A stretch of 64,000 nt of DNA, taken from the NCBI GenBank assembly GCA_016987375.1, contig PJRA01000011.1, positions 440,911 to 504,910 on the forward strand, read 5' to 3'. The DNA comes from Brachionus koreanus (lineage: Eukaryota; Rotifera; Eurotatoria; Ploima; Brachionidae). The notes under the pieces were generated by a model. The model made no database searches. It was not told the DNA's origin and saw nothing but the letters and a program-made list of their open reading frames with translations. The position numbers and the translations under genes are program-made. Of this stretch, positions 34,808-44,800 are shown one piece after another. How positions within the stretch are numbered: the stretch's first letter is position 1; the number at the start of each line of letters is the position of its first letter.

Positions 34808-35914
34808 CTATTCTATGCCGATCTCAGTTCTGATATCAGAATTCTTATCGGAATAAGTGTTCGTAATGAATCGAAAGTTTTTCATGGCCAAATCTTGTAA
34901 ATTAAATTTGTGCCTTAGCAGATCGTTTTTAAATTGAAGCTCGAAATTCAAGTATTCGATGCCATTTTTAATTCGCGGATGCTGGTCTAAACGGGCAACA
35001 AACTCCATGCAGTCCAGCGACCTAGGAAAATCCTCAGCTGGTCCCAGCTCAAACAAGCTCGGGTCGAAATCTTTCAAGGATTTAATTTGACGAAAACTTT
35101 CATCAATTGGTACTAACCAAGTAATAACAGCGCTTTTTTGGCCATATTGATCACTCAAAAAGGCTCGTATCTGTGCGAAATAAATATTTTCCAAGTCATC
35201 TTTGTCTCTTAAAGCAACAATATCTCCAACTTGTATGTAAAAGCCTCTATGAAACACATAATCACTAGTGTTAATTTTGGACACTACAATCTGATTTCTG
35301 ACCGGTGGTTTACTCTTGAAAAGCTTGTTTCTTCTATTGCAATCAGCTTCAGATTCAGGATTCAATCTAGCTGACTTTCTTGGCATTTCTTCATAGGTCG
35401 AATCCAGCGAGTTTAGCTGAGATTTATTGGTTCTTGTTAGAGGTCGATTGAGCAATTGTTTTCCTTTCTGCTTTTGATTTCCCAGCGTTTTCTTGTTTTT
35501 ATTTTTTACTATATGCTTAGAGCTGCTTGACGATGATGAGTCTAATTTTATTCTTTTGCTCAAATGATCATCGTCAAACAGAATGAGATAGGCTTTTTCA
35601 AAAAAGCATTCGTTACAAACTATTTTGTTTCGTGTAACTCGGCGCCAGAAAGACGAATAATGTGTCTGGCATGCATCACATTTATCATTTGAAAAAAAGA
35701 ATGTATTTGATTCATCTGTAACTATTTGGTCTATGTGCCGAAAATGTTCGTCTAACTCGACCATATATTCTTCTATATCTTCTTCTATATCTCGCTTGTT
35801 CAATCCTGGCTTCAAATTGGACTCATCTAAATCATATAAATCGTGAACTTCTTCTATGGTTACTTTGTTTATCAGCTCATAGAGCAAAATTTTAATATCG
35901 TCATCGACTTTCAT
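34808..35914 (-). CDS. GATAD1: GATA zinc finger domain-containing protein 1 homologue
   Basis: An intronless 368-residue protein. A GATA-type finger is formed by Cys79, Cys82, Cys100 and Cys103 (CxxC-17-CxxC; FWRRVTRNKIVCNEC). A basic, Ser-rich middle follows (SSSSSSSKH, KNKNKK). The conserved C-terminal GATAD1 module begins with FYIQVGDIVALRDKDDLENI, continues IYFAQIRAFLSDQYGQKSAV and ends with ELGPAEDFPRSLD. In mammals GATAD1 is a chromatin reader partner associated with H3K4me3 and histone deacetylase complexes. The N-terminal ~70 residues are acidic and longer than in the human protein. It probably acts in the nucleus. The gene may share transcription with EAPP just downstream. Confidence 0.92.
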   Translation of the reverse strand: MKVDDDIKILLYELINKVTIEEVHDLYDLDESNLKPGLNKRDIEEDIEEYMVELDEHFRHIDQIVTDESNTFFFSNDKCDACQTHYSSFWRRVTRNKIVCNECFFEKAYLILFDDDHLSKRIKLDSSSSSSSKHIVKNKNKKTLGNQKQKGKQLLNRPLTRTNKSQLNSLDSTYEEMPRKSARLNPESEADCNRRNKLFKSKPPVRNQIVVSKINTSDYVFHRGFYIQVGDIVALRDKDDLENIYFAQIRAFLSDQYGQKSAVITWLVPIDESFRQIKSLKDFDPSLFELGPAEDFPRSLDCMEFVARLDQHPRIKNGIEYLNFELQFKNDLLRHKFNLQDLAMKNFRFITNTYSDKNSDIRTEIGIE

Positions 35915-36766
35915 CGCTATCTACAATATTATCTAAATTAAAATTTAAAAATCTGTTAATCTAAATTTGAATATATAAAGCTGATCAAAGCTTTATAAAT
36001 ATAAAATAAACAAGTTTTTTAATTTAAGTATTCAATTTTTACGTATTAAGACGAGCTCATTAGTTTTTTTATATTCTTATAAATTTATTTTATGATAATT
36101 TTTGCTATACTTTTTAAATTTTTTTAATTTTATTTAAGACAAGTATTCAATTAAATTTTTCGAAGATGAATACCTTATTCATAACTTAACTAAATATTTA
36201 TTCTTTATTTTATTAGACTTAATTTTTTTAAAATTAAAAAATAATAAACAATTTTCTCAATGTTTTTACTTATAAAATTTTTCGGGCAACATGTTTAAAA
36301 ACAAAATTAACTTTAATTTAACTCGTGAATAAAAAAAAAAGGTTGAATTTTTATCATTACATTAGGTACGTTTCGAATTATTCAACAAATAAAAATTGAA
36401 TTAACTAGTTTTCACTTTATATTTTTTTATAAATCAAAGGCAAATAAAATTTTTAAAAAACTTAATATTTATCTATTTTAATGCTTAAAATGTCGTTTGA
36501 TAATTATTAAGTCGGCCTGTTCAACCTTTTTTTAGCCTTTTAATTCCTTTAAAAAATGCTTATTGAATTGCAACAAAAAAGTAGGATTGTTTTCAAGTCA
36601 AATTCTTAAAAAACGTATTCTTTAAAATTTTGTAATGTCATTAAAATCTTCATATGAATAAAAATTAAGAATAAAGTTTTAAATAACTATAAAGTTTTTA
36701 AAAAAAAATATGCATAACATTGAAAAAAGTTTAAAGACATTTTAGGTCCATATAATAATCATTTAA
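35915..36766. other. Intergenic spacer
   Basis: AT-rich. It contains the 3' side of the lipase gene and the promoter side of GATAD1. No repeat or exon was recognised. Confidence 0.6.
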
Positions 36767-38071
36767 TTAATTATATAACAATTGAATTATGTATTCAATA
36801 ACAGTGGGATGCTTGAGAGTGGCCACATGCTCGGCACCAGGCACTTCTTGATAGTAAATACCAAACTTGGTCTGCCCAATCCACCTCTGATAGCCAAGTA
36901 GGCTCTTCAAATTAACAGTGCCATCTCCGTCGCCATAAGTTACAGATGGTTGAGAATCTGGAAAGTCCTTTTGTTTCAAATATGTGAATGACTCGGGTGT
37001 TTTAAGACCAACACCATATAAAAAATGGGATTCAACCTGTGGTGGTTCTAAATAGTAAACCAGTTTTTCAGTTATTTTTCTCATTTCATATCCTAAAGGG
37101 TAGCCTATGTCTGTAAAAAATTCCTCATAATTATTTACTGTATAGTTTTTGTTGGGCGTTGAAACAAGTATGTCCTCATCTGACCAAAATTTATTGCTCG
37201 GCATCAAAAAAGCAGTGCTTGGCGCGGATCGTTGATATGCTCTGACACTCAAAGGTTTGACTACTATTATGTCAATATTGTCCCCGGAGGCCATAAGCCT
37301 CATGGTCTTGGAAGCACCTCCCCACGGTGCCGATAAACTTACAAAATTTTGAATATACTTGTTCTTCCAAGCTTGGGTTACAAAATTATTCAGCCAATAC
37401 AAAGTAACTGGATTACCCATGCTATGAGCAACTAGCATAACTCTGGTATTATTATTCATTTCATAAGTTTCTTCAACAAGCTTTGTTAGATCTATAAAAT
37501 AATGATTTAGTTCATTGGGCGACTTTCGCCAATCATAAGGGGCAGCGCGCACATTCAACCCTCGTGTATAGTTAAGTTTCTTAACCAAGGCATCTACGAT
37601 AGCTCCAAAATAGATTGTCACCGAATATTTACTGTCATCAAGATATTCAACAGTGCTTGTTCCACCAAAATCATTAACTTTAATTTCAACACCCTCTCTG
37701 TTAGTGCTTGTTTTGGTACGCTCAATCCATTCAAGACGAATATTGTCTATGAAGCAATCGATCACATACGGAGTTATTTCTTGCAGATTGAGCCATAATT
37801 CAAAGAAATCTGAGGTTTTTAGCTGACAGAAATAATGCGGTGCGCTTGTTTTGTTCAAACGAGCGTGCAACTGGTTTCCACCATAGCCTGGTATAAGCAC
37901 AATAGGGTACTTGGTCAAATTTTTGTCCTTTACTTTGCTAAATATTTTTCCAAAATCTATTTCTTTTTCAATGTTATACAACTGCTGGTATAGCTGTGCT
38001 CGGTCTTGATATGTTCTTGAATCGACTTGACAAATGTAAAATAGAAAAACAAAAAGAATTTTCGCTTTCAT
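36767..38071 (-). CDS. PLA2G15: Lysosomal phospholipase A2 / LCAT-family lipase (PLA2G15-like)
   Basis: A single exon of 434 residues with a signal peptide (MKAKILFVFLFYICQVDS). The oxyanion region is VLIPGYGGNQL. The serine nucleophile sits in AHSMGNP (Ser217). The catalytic Asp is in YGDGDGTVN (Asp383) and the His in PGAEHVATL (His415). The Ser-Asp-His spacing (166 and 32) is close to that of human PLA2G15. Other family landmarks are APYDWRKSPNEL, LSAPWGG and FWSDEDILVSTPNKNYT. The enzyme hydrolyses and transacylates phospholipids, normally in the lysosome, and may also be secreted. Several NxT/S sites suit glycosylation. LCAT itself is the main alternative, but the motif details favour PLA2G15. 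It lies 305 bp downstream of NKIRAS on the same strand. Confidence 0.95.
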   Translation of the reverse strand: MKAKILFVFLFYICQVDSRTYQDRAQLYQQLYNIEKEIDFGKIFSKVKDKNLTKYPIVLIPGYGGNQLHARLNKTSAPHYFCQLKTSDFFELWLNLQEITPYVIDCFIDNIRLEWIERTKTSTNREGVEIKVNDFGGTSTVEYLDDSKYSVTIYFGAIVDALVKKLNYTRGLNVRAAPYDWRKSPNELNHYFIDLTKLVEETYEMNNNTRVMLVAHSMGNPVTLYWLNNFVTQAWKNKYIQNFVSLSAPWGGASKTMRLMASGDNIDIIVVKPLSVRAYQRSAPSTAFLMPSNKFWSDEDILVSTPNKNYTVNNYEEFFTDIGYPLGYEMRKITEKLVYYLEPPQVESHFLYGVGLKTPESFTYLKQKDFPDSQPSVTYGDGDGTVNLKSLLGYQRWIGQTKFGIYYQEVPGAEHVATLKHPTVIEYIIQLLYN

Positions 38072-38376
38072 TTAAATATTTTTAAATAAATAATTATCTA
38101 AAAGAAAAGAGAAAAAAATTTCAAAATTTTTTATTCATTCATTTTTGCCAACCGAACTTTAAAATTTAGTCTTGAAAAAAAAATTATCATGCATTTTTTT
38201 TTATTTTTTTTGAAAATAAGATCAAAGTTAATTTCATCAAAAAAAAAATTAATAAATAAAATTTACCTTAGTATAAGCAATAAAGATACAAACTGCATAA
38301 AAATGCCATTTTTTTATTAGATTTGAAAATAAATTATTTCACAAATAAAAAGACTATTAAAGCGGCAATTAAAAAA

Positions 38377-38976
38377 CTATTGCTTAGAGGAAAAGACTTT
38401 AGGTTTTTTGATGCTTATAGTACCTTTTGTGTTAATTTGGGTAATGAGCTGAGCCAATTCGATAAACGGCTTGCAAAGTGTATCCCGCTTTTCCAGTGAG
38501 CTAATTTCATAGCACTGAGCTTTGAGTTTGCTCTGAATATCGGATCGAACAATGTCTCTGCTGGGTTCAGTGGGTGGGACCAAGGCTGTATAGTCAATTA
38601 GAACAAAATGGAATGGCTCTCGTGTTCGCCGCTCTCTGTTGAATTTTTCAATTTCCGTTTTTAGCTTTTCAATGCACTGAATCGAGTCCGGATCATTTGA
38701 AGCGAACACAAGAGCTATTCCATCCACCAGTGGAAATAAATAACGCATTTGGTTTATTGTTTCGCTATCTCGACTGTTTTCCATTCCTTTAGTGTCATAT
38801 AAACGAATTTTTTCTTTCACGCCTTTGTCTTTTTCCCAACAAGCCACATAAATGTCTTCGATAGTTGGAAAGTATTTTTGATTTATGTTGTAATTATTGT
38901 ATACAAGTTGTTCTAGTAAGGCAGTTTTTCCAATGGATTTTTTTCCACAAACAAGAATTTTTAAAGTCTTTCCCAT
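38377..38976 (-). CDS. NKIRAS: kappaB-Ras-like small GTPase (NKIRAS family)
   Basis: An intronless 199-residue protein, slightly longer than human NKIRAS1/2. It begins MGKTLKILVCGKKSIGKTAL with a proper P-loop (GKKSIGKT). It shares the family-specific run GVKEKIRLYDTKG, in which the G3 motif is DTKG rather than DTAGQ, so the catalytic Gln is absent as in known NKIRAS. ETINQMRYLFPLVDGIALVF and the C-terminal DTLCKPFIELAQLI also fit. The guanine-specificity NKxD motif is not recognisable: FVLIDYTALVPP stands in its place. No CaaX box is present. In vertebrates these proteins bind IkappaB and Ral GAPs; here the role is inferred. It heads a close same-strand pair with the PLA2G15-like gene. Confidence 0.9.
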   Translation of the reverse strand: MGKTLKILVCGKKSIGKTALLEQLVYNNYNINQKYFPTIEDIYVACWEKDKGVKEKIRLYDTKGMENSRDSETINQMRYLFPLVDGIALVFASNDPDSIQCIEKLKTEIEKFNRERRTREPFHFVLIDYTALVPPTEPSRDIVRSDIQSKLKAQCYEISSLEKRDTLCKPFIELAQLITQINTKGTISIKKPKVFSSKQ

Positions 38977-40079
38977 TTTAAGAAATCAATGCGACAAAGT
39001 ATTGAAAAAGTTAAGCTTTTATGTCAATAGTTTAGGTTCAAATGTAAAAAAATTTCTCATTTTAGTTTCGAAATAGCAAAAAATTGATCAAGATTTGCGA
39101 TGCTAAAATTTAGCCCATTAAAATGCAAATAATTTGAATTTTTTTTTCACAAATTTAAAAACAGAAATTTTTAGTCTTATTTTATTGAGGAAAAATATTC
39201 TTTACTAAATCTCAGTTTAGAAAATTCTAATCAGTGGTTTGTCAATTTTTGTAACTTTGTAACTGTAACTGTAATTTTTGCATTTTATAGCTGACTTTCT
39301 AAATAAGTTTAAGACAAGCTTAAATATTGAAAAAAAATGTCTAATTTTTTATATTTACAATTAAAAATTTAGGTAAAAAATATTAAAAAATTTTTTTGGG
39401 TTAAATTTTTCGGATAATTTAAAACTTACACCCGTCAAGATCGGAAAAAAAATTACACTGGGTGTAAATCACAAAAATTATTTTAAAAAAAGACAATTTT
39501 ATTTTACTGTATTTTTTTTGTAAAAAAAAATCATTATCATATAAAAATTTTAAATAAAAAAAATAAATTTTAATACACACAAAAACACCCTTGTAATATT
39601 GTGATTCAGTTAAAAGCTTATTATATTTTCATAAGGGGCATAAAAATATTTATTAGAAAATGTAATTTTTTTAATTTAAATAAAATGGTTTTGCTATGAA
39701 AAAATAACTTTTAATGACCTAAGATTCTCTGATTTTTTTGCCACAATTAATTTTTTTTTTAACTAAACAAAATTGCCATTGTATGTTTTCAACCATCAGG
39801 AATACAAAAATTTCGTTATTTTTTTTCTATAAATTATTTTTTAAAAGAAATTTTTGTGATTTTTTCTAATTTTTTTTAAATGTTAGTAAATCATCAATAA
39901 TGATATTCTAAAGTAAAAAGAAGAAACCATTAGAAATTTTTTCTTTTAAATTTAATTTTTAATTTTAAAATTTTTTTATTTTGAATTTTTATTCAAAATT
40001 CAAAAATTGTAAAAATTCAAATTTTTTGGATTTGCTGAAGACATGATAACTTGGATAAAAGCTTTTAGAACGTTCACAA

Positions 40080-40862
40080 AAAGTGTTATTAGGTGATACC
40101 AGCTCAAGTTGGATAAAAGTTGTTATCCAAGACAAAGCATTTGCTAATGATACGAGGATACTGTCAACAATTTATAACTTTAACCCAATTTGTAACTTAC
40201 AATCGGATACCGATAAAGTGTTGTAATGGTCATAAGAATGGTCGACTCAGTTAAATATAGAAAAATGCTTAGTTTTAAACGAGACTAATAAATTATTGTA
40301 TTGTAAATAATTTTTACTCAAAAAAATTTTGAATTAAATAATGTGATTATATTTGTTTGAATAAGCTTAAGTTCTTAGTTTTGTTTTGTAAGATTTTATA
40401 CATCTATGGTGAGATCCCATCTAAATTACGCAATGTAGGTTTAAAATTCAAGAATGAAAAGAGATGTGAATGCGTTGGAAAAGATGCAAGAGAAAGCAAC
40501 GAAAATACTTTTGTCTCAAAGAAACTTGTCATATGAAATGAGGTTAACAAAATTAGGACTGACAGAGCTAAGTGAAAGAAGAATGAGAGGGGACTTGATT
40601 TAAATGAACAAATTAGTAAATGGAATAGATAAGATAGGCTCGGTAAAGAATATAGTGAAAAAATCAGAAAACAAGGGAAGAAGAAAGCCGGGGCGTTAAG
40701 AGGAAATAGCATCAAAGTTCAGAAAGAAAGTTTCCCGACTCAAATTAGAAACGATTTTACCAGCTCAATAGAATCGGCTGCTAATGCTCTACACAGCCGA
40801 TCGGCGGTGATGGGCTCAGACACTCTACATTTTAGGTGTCGCAGCAAGAACTACTACTACTA
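40080..40862 (+). pseudogene. Decayed non-LTR retrotransposon reverse transcriptase, 3' fragment
   Basis: Plus-strand fragments match a non-LTR reverse transcriptase of CR1/L2-like character. They are AFANDTRILSTI (the FADDT catalytic box with one Asp changed to Asn), LNIEKCLVL, then MVRSHLNYAM, DVNALEKMQEKATKILLSQR and NLSYEMRLTKLGLTELSERR. In-frame stops (TAG, TAA) and frameshifts interrupt it. The fragment ends at a short ACT/TAC repeat (about 40852-40861), a normal 3' tail for such elements. It is 5'-truncated, as usual for LINE insertions. Confidence 0.8.
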
Positions 40863-41077
40863 AATCTTTTATGAACTTTTCGATTTGTGATTTTATTTAA
40901 TGAAAAATTTAATATATTGTTTCCATCACTTAAATTTAATTTTTGTAGTTTATTCTTTATCATTAATATAAAAAATCATTCTTTCATGTTTAGTTTTTTC
41001 ACCATATTAGTATATATATTTATATTTTAGTATATTTAATTTTATTATAAAATTAAATAATCTTATATAATTTTTGA

Positions 41078-41193
41078 TTTAAGATATGATTGAAAAAAAA
41101 AATTATAAAAAATGATTAAATTTATTGAATAAAAAACCAATAAAGGAAGTAACAAAAGGGTTTCAAAAGACCCCTCCGGTTTTTGAGTGTTAA
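41078..41193 (+). mobile_element. piggyBac-like MITE, right end only
   Basis: It ends GACCCCTCCGGTTTTTGAGT-GTTAA and matches the right half of the copy at 62956-63192 almost base for base over about 115 bp (including AAGATATGATTGAAAAAAAA and AATAAAGGAAGT). The left terminus is not recognisable, so the copy is partial or worn. Confidence 0.75.
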
Positions 41194-41869
41194 ATTTATT
41201 AGTTTTAAACAAAAAGATGGCATTTGATTTCGGTTTTGGATTTTAATCATTATTTAGGATAAAAGGTATTTAAAAATTTCTTGAAATTCATTTCAAATTT
41301 TTCAATTTTTTAAATAGTAAAAGTTGTAATTTCTAAATTTTCTTATTTTTAAATGAATTTTATTTTAAAATTTTTTTATGCTAAAATTGAAAAACCTTAG
41401 ATCATAACACCACTATGTGTATTTATCTAAGTATTCAAATTGTCGTGATTTTTTAAGAGATTTAAAAAAATAAATTTAAGACTAAAAATTGAATTGGATA
41501 TTTTGAATTTTAACATATTGTATAATCGAGTCTATGAACCAGACGGATTATATAATTGAAGGTTTTTTAATTAGTTAAAGCTTTAATAATGTAAAATTAG
41601 CTTCAAGAAAAGTCAGAACTAATTTTAAAAAAAAATAAATCACTTTTTTTAAAAGTTAAAACAGCAACTGTTTTATTATCATCAAAATTTTGAGTGACCC
41701 ATTTCCAAAAACTTTCAAATTTTCTATCTTACAAATTTAATTAAAAAATAGATAAATCCCATTATAAAACTTTAATTATAATTGCTGTACTTTTTTTTTT
41801 TCATTTTTTAAATAACAGTAAAATTTTACAACAATCTGTATGCTTATCGCCCGTAATTATAGCATTTTG

Positions 41870-44800
41870 ATGGATTATTTTTTGAAAACTATACTGAGTA
41901 AGTTCAGAGTACCATTCTTGAAGATTTTAAATGAAATATTCTTTTCAAAGTACTATATAGTTGTACAATGGTGATGGCCCACCAAAGTTTTATAGAGACA
42001 CCTAAAAATACTACAGTACTACAAGGTGAAGATGTAACCTTAAAATGCACAGTTAAAAATCAGAAAGGAGAAGTTTTTTGGTGTAGAGACGAGTCTTTTT
42101 GCGTTTACACACGCAAAAGAAATATGACTGACACGAGGTTTTCATTTACTGGGAATGAAACTTTAGGTAAAAATATAATTTTTTGAGAATTTATTCATCT
42201 TTTACTATTAAGGAGAGAATAATCTACAAATAAAAAATGCTAGTCTTTTAGATGACACAAAGTTTCAATGCCAAGTTTTAGCTACAGAAAAAGAGCCTGG
42301 AATAAAATCAGATTGGGCATACTTGACTGTACTAATCAAGCCTTCGTCCATTGCAATTACTCCCAATAGTAAGGATGATGAAACAACAATCCGTTTAGTT
42401 GTGAATCAAACTGCTTCAATTGAGTGTTTAGTTGAAGATTCAAATCCTGGTTGTGATATTGCTTGGTATTTAGGTAAAAAAAATATGAACTTAGATTTTA
42501 ATCTTGATTATTTTACAACTCTATTTTTAGATTCAAAAGAGCTTGTAAAAACTGATCCTGAAGTATTTGGAATTTACACTTACGTAAAAAAACAGCCATC
42601 AAAATTGTACAAAACAACATCTAGAATAATAATCAAACCCAAAACAATGGAACAATGGTACTCCAAGTACTTGAAGTGTGAATGCCAAAATGCATTTACT
42701 ACAAGAACTTATTCCTCAGTTTATGACTCAAAAATAATTATTTTCAATTGTACTTGTAAAGTTTTATTTTTTTTTTAATGCTAATTATTTAAATTCTAGA
42801 TGCGCCAAAAGTAAATATTGTCAAGATAAGCAAAGATGATATAATAGCAGGATCTTATATACAGTTTGAATGTGTATCTGATTCAAAACCTCCGGTAAAT
42901 AATTACAAGTAGATATAAATAATTGAAAATTAAAAGGGTTCTAAACTAAACCTAATTGTCCATTTTTTTAGATGGTATATAGATGATAAAGTATATCTTA
43001 CGGGTAATGATGAGAAATATTTGTTCTTGAAAATTGAAGAATCAATGCACAAGAAAAATTTGAATTGTGACGCCAAAAATGATGTATCCACTCAAACTGG
43101 AACCTATCAAATTCAGCTTATTTGTGAGTTTATTCTATTTTTCAAAAGATTTTAGAAATATTCAAAAAATTAGTAAATTTTTAAATAATTAAGTATCTGA
43201 AATTTACATATTAAGTGTTTAAAATTTTAAAAAGTTTAAAAAAAAAGAATATCTACTTGATGAAGAGATCAATGTTGAAGTTTGAAATATTTAATCCAGT
43301 TGATTATTAATAAAAATTTTTTTTAAAGCTATTTTATAAAATTTTATTTCTATAAAAAAATATCTAAGTTTCAATTTTTTAAAAAGGGGTCTAAAAATCC
43401 TTTGGCCTTTCTAGTGTTAAGCATTCTATATTCAACAGTACTAATCTAATTTTCAATTATTTTTTTGAAAAACTTAAAAACATTTAACTTAAATATTTCA
43501 AATTTTTACTTTTTAATTTTGTTTAAAATCTAAAAATATCTTATATTAATAAATTAAAAATGTGAATCCGTTTTTTTGATCAGGATACTAGCCTGTTGTT
43601 TAAACGTTAGAAATTGTTATAGTAAAGGATTTTTTAGCCCCTAATTTAGATTTAGGAGGATTGCGAAGAGAAAAATGTTTTGACATCAAGAAAATCAAAT
43701 AAAATTTTATATTTTTAAAGAATTGCTCATTAGAGCTCTGCTTTTTTCCGAGTCTCAGTTCAACTTACAATTAATGACAATATTAATGACAAAAATAATT
43801 TTTAAAAAATTCTGTTTTAATTTAATTTTATTATATTTAATTTTCAGAAGCGGATCGACAAAACAAACTTGTTTGATTTAAAAAAAATTAACAGCTTTGC
43901 TCTTAATTTAATATTGAGTAATTATTTAGCATTCAAAAATTTACACAAAAATTGAAAAGCCAAATTTCTTTCAAATTTCTTTTCTCAAGCCTAAAAGTTG
44001 ATTTTTAAGTACTCCTTTTTTTAAATATAAATCATCATTAAATGATGTTAGCAATGTATTTAGAATTAATTTGGAATAAAATTAAAATAAATATACTTGA
44101 TAATTTATTAATATGCTTTAAATTCAACTATCAATTAATAATCTAAATTTAATAAGAATCAAATGTAAATAACTCTTAATTTTTCATCGTAGTTTGGCGT
44201 TAATTAAAGTAAATAAATAAAAATTTATTTAATTAAAATAGCTCTAAAATTTAATATTGACATTTAATTAGTATTTTTTCCAAAAAAATTTAAGATGGTC
44301 CAAAAATTAGACAAGAATTGCCTTCACACAAGATAGTGAATGTTGGAGACTACTTGAGTCTTACTTGTGATGTTGATTCCAATCCAGAAAGTTCAGTTAT
44401 CTGGACTTTTAATGAAACTGTTATATTTTACTACCCAAAATTGATTATTAGTTCGTTTAAAAAAGAAAATTATGGTATATACAAATGCATTGCATCATTG
44501 CGAGACTATCCAAGAGTCTATAGCAAGAGCATTATTCTTCCACCTGGACCTCCAATAATTGAATCAGAGCAAATTCAGTATGGTTATTATGGTCATCCAG
44601 GATCAATTCAATGTGTATTCCAAAAAGAACCTAAAACTGAAGTATACCAATTTAGAAGACCAAAATAATTTAAATCTATTTTTTAATTTAGCAAATAGAC
44701 TGGTTTAAAGAAAATCATCGTATTGATTTTGATAAAGAAAAAAAATATCAATTAAAAAGTGAGGTCCTAGACAGAAAAGGTACCAGAAGTGTTTTGTTTT

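Larger units (their letters stand above)
38977..41869. other. Intergenic region between NKIRAS and KIRREL-like genes
   Basis: The two flanking genes are divergent, so both promoters should lie here. The region also holds the reverse-transcriptase fragment at 40080-40862 and the MITE fragment ending at 41193. The remainder is AT-rich and empty as far as I can see. Confidence 0.5.
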
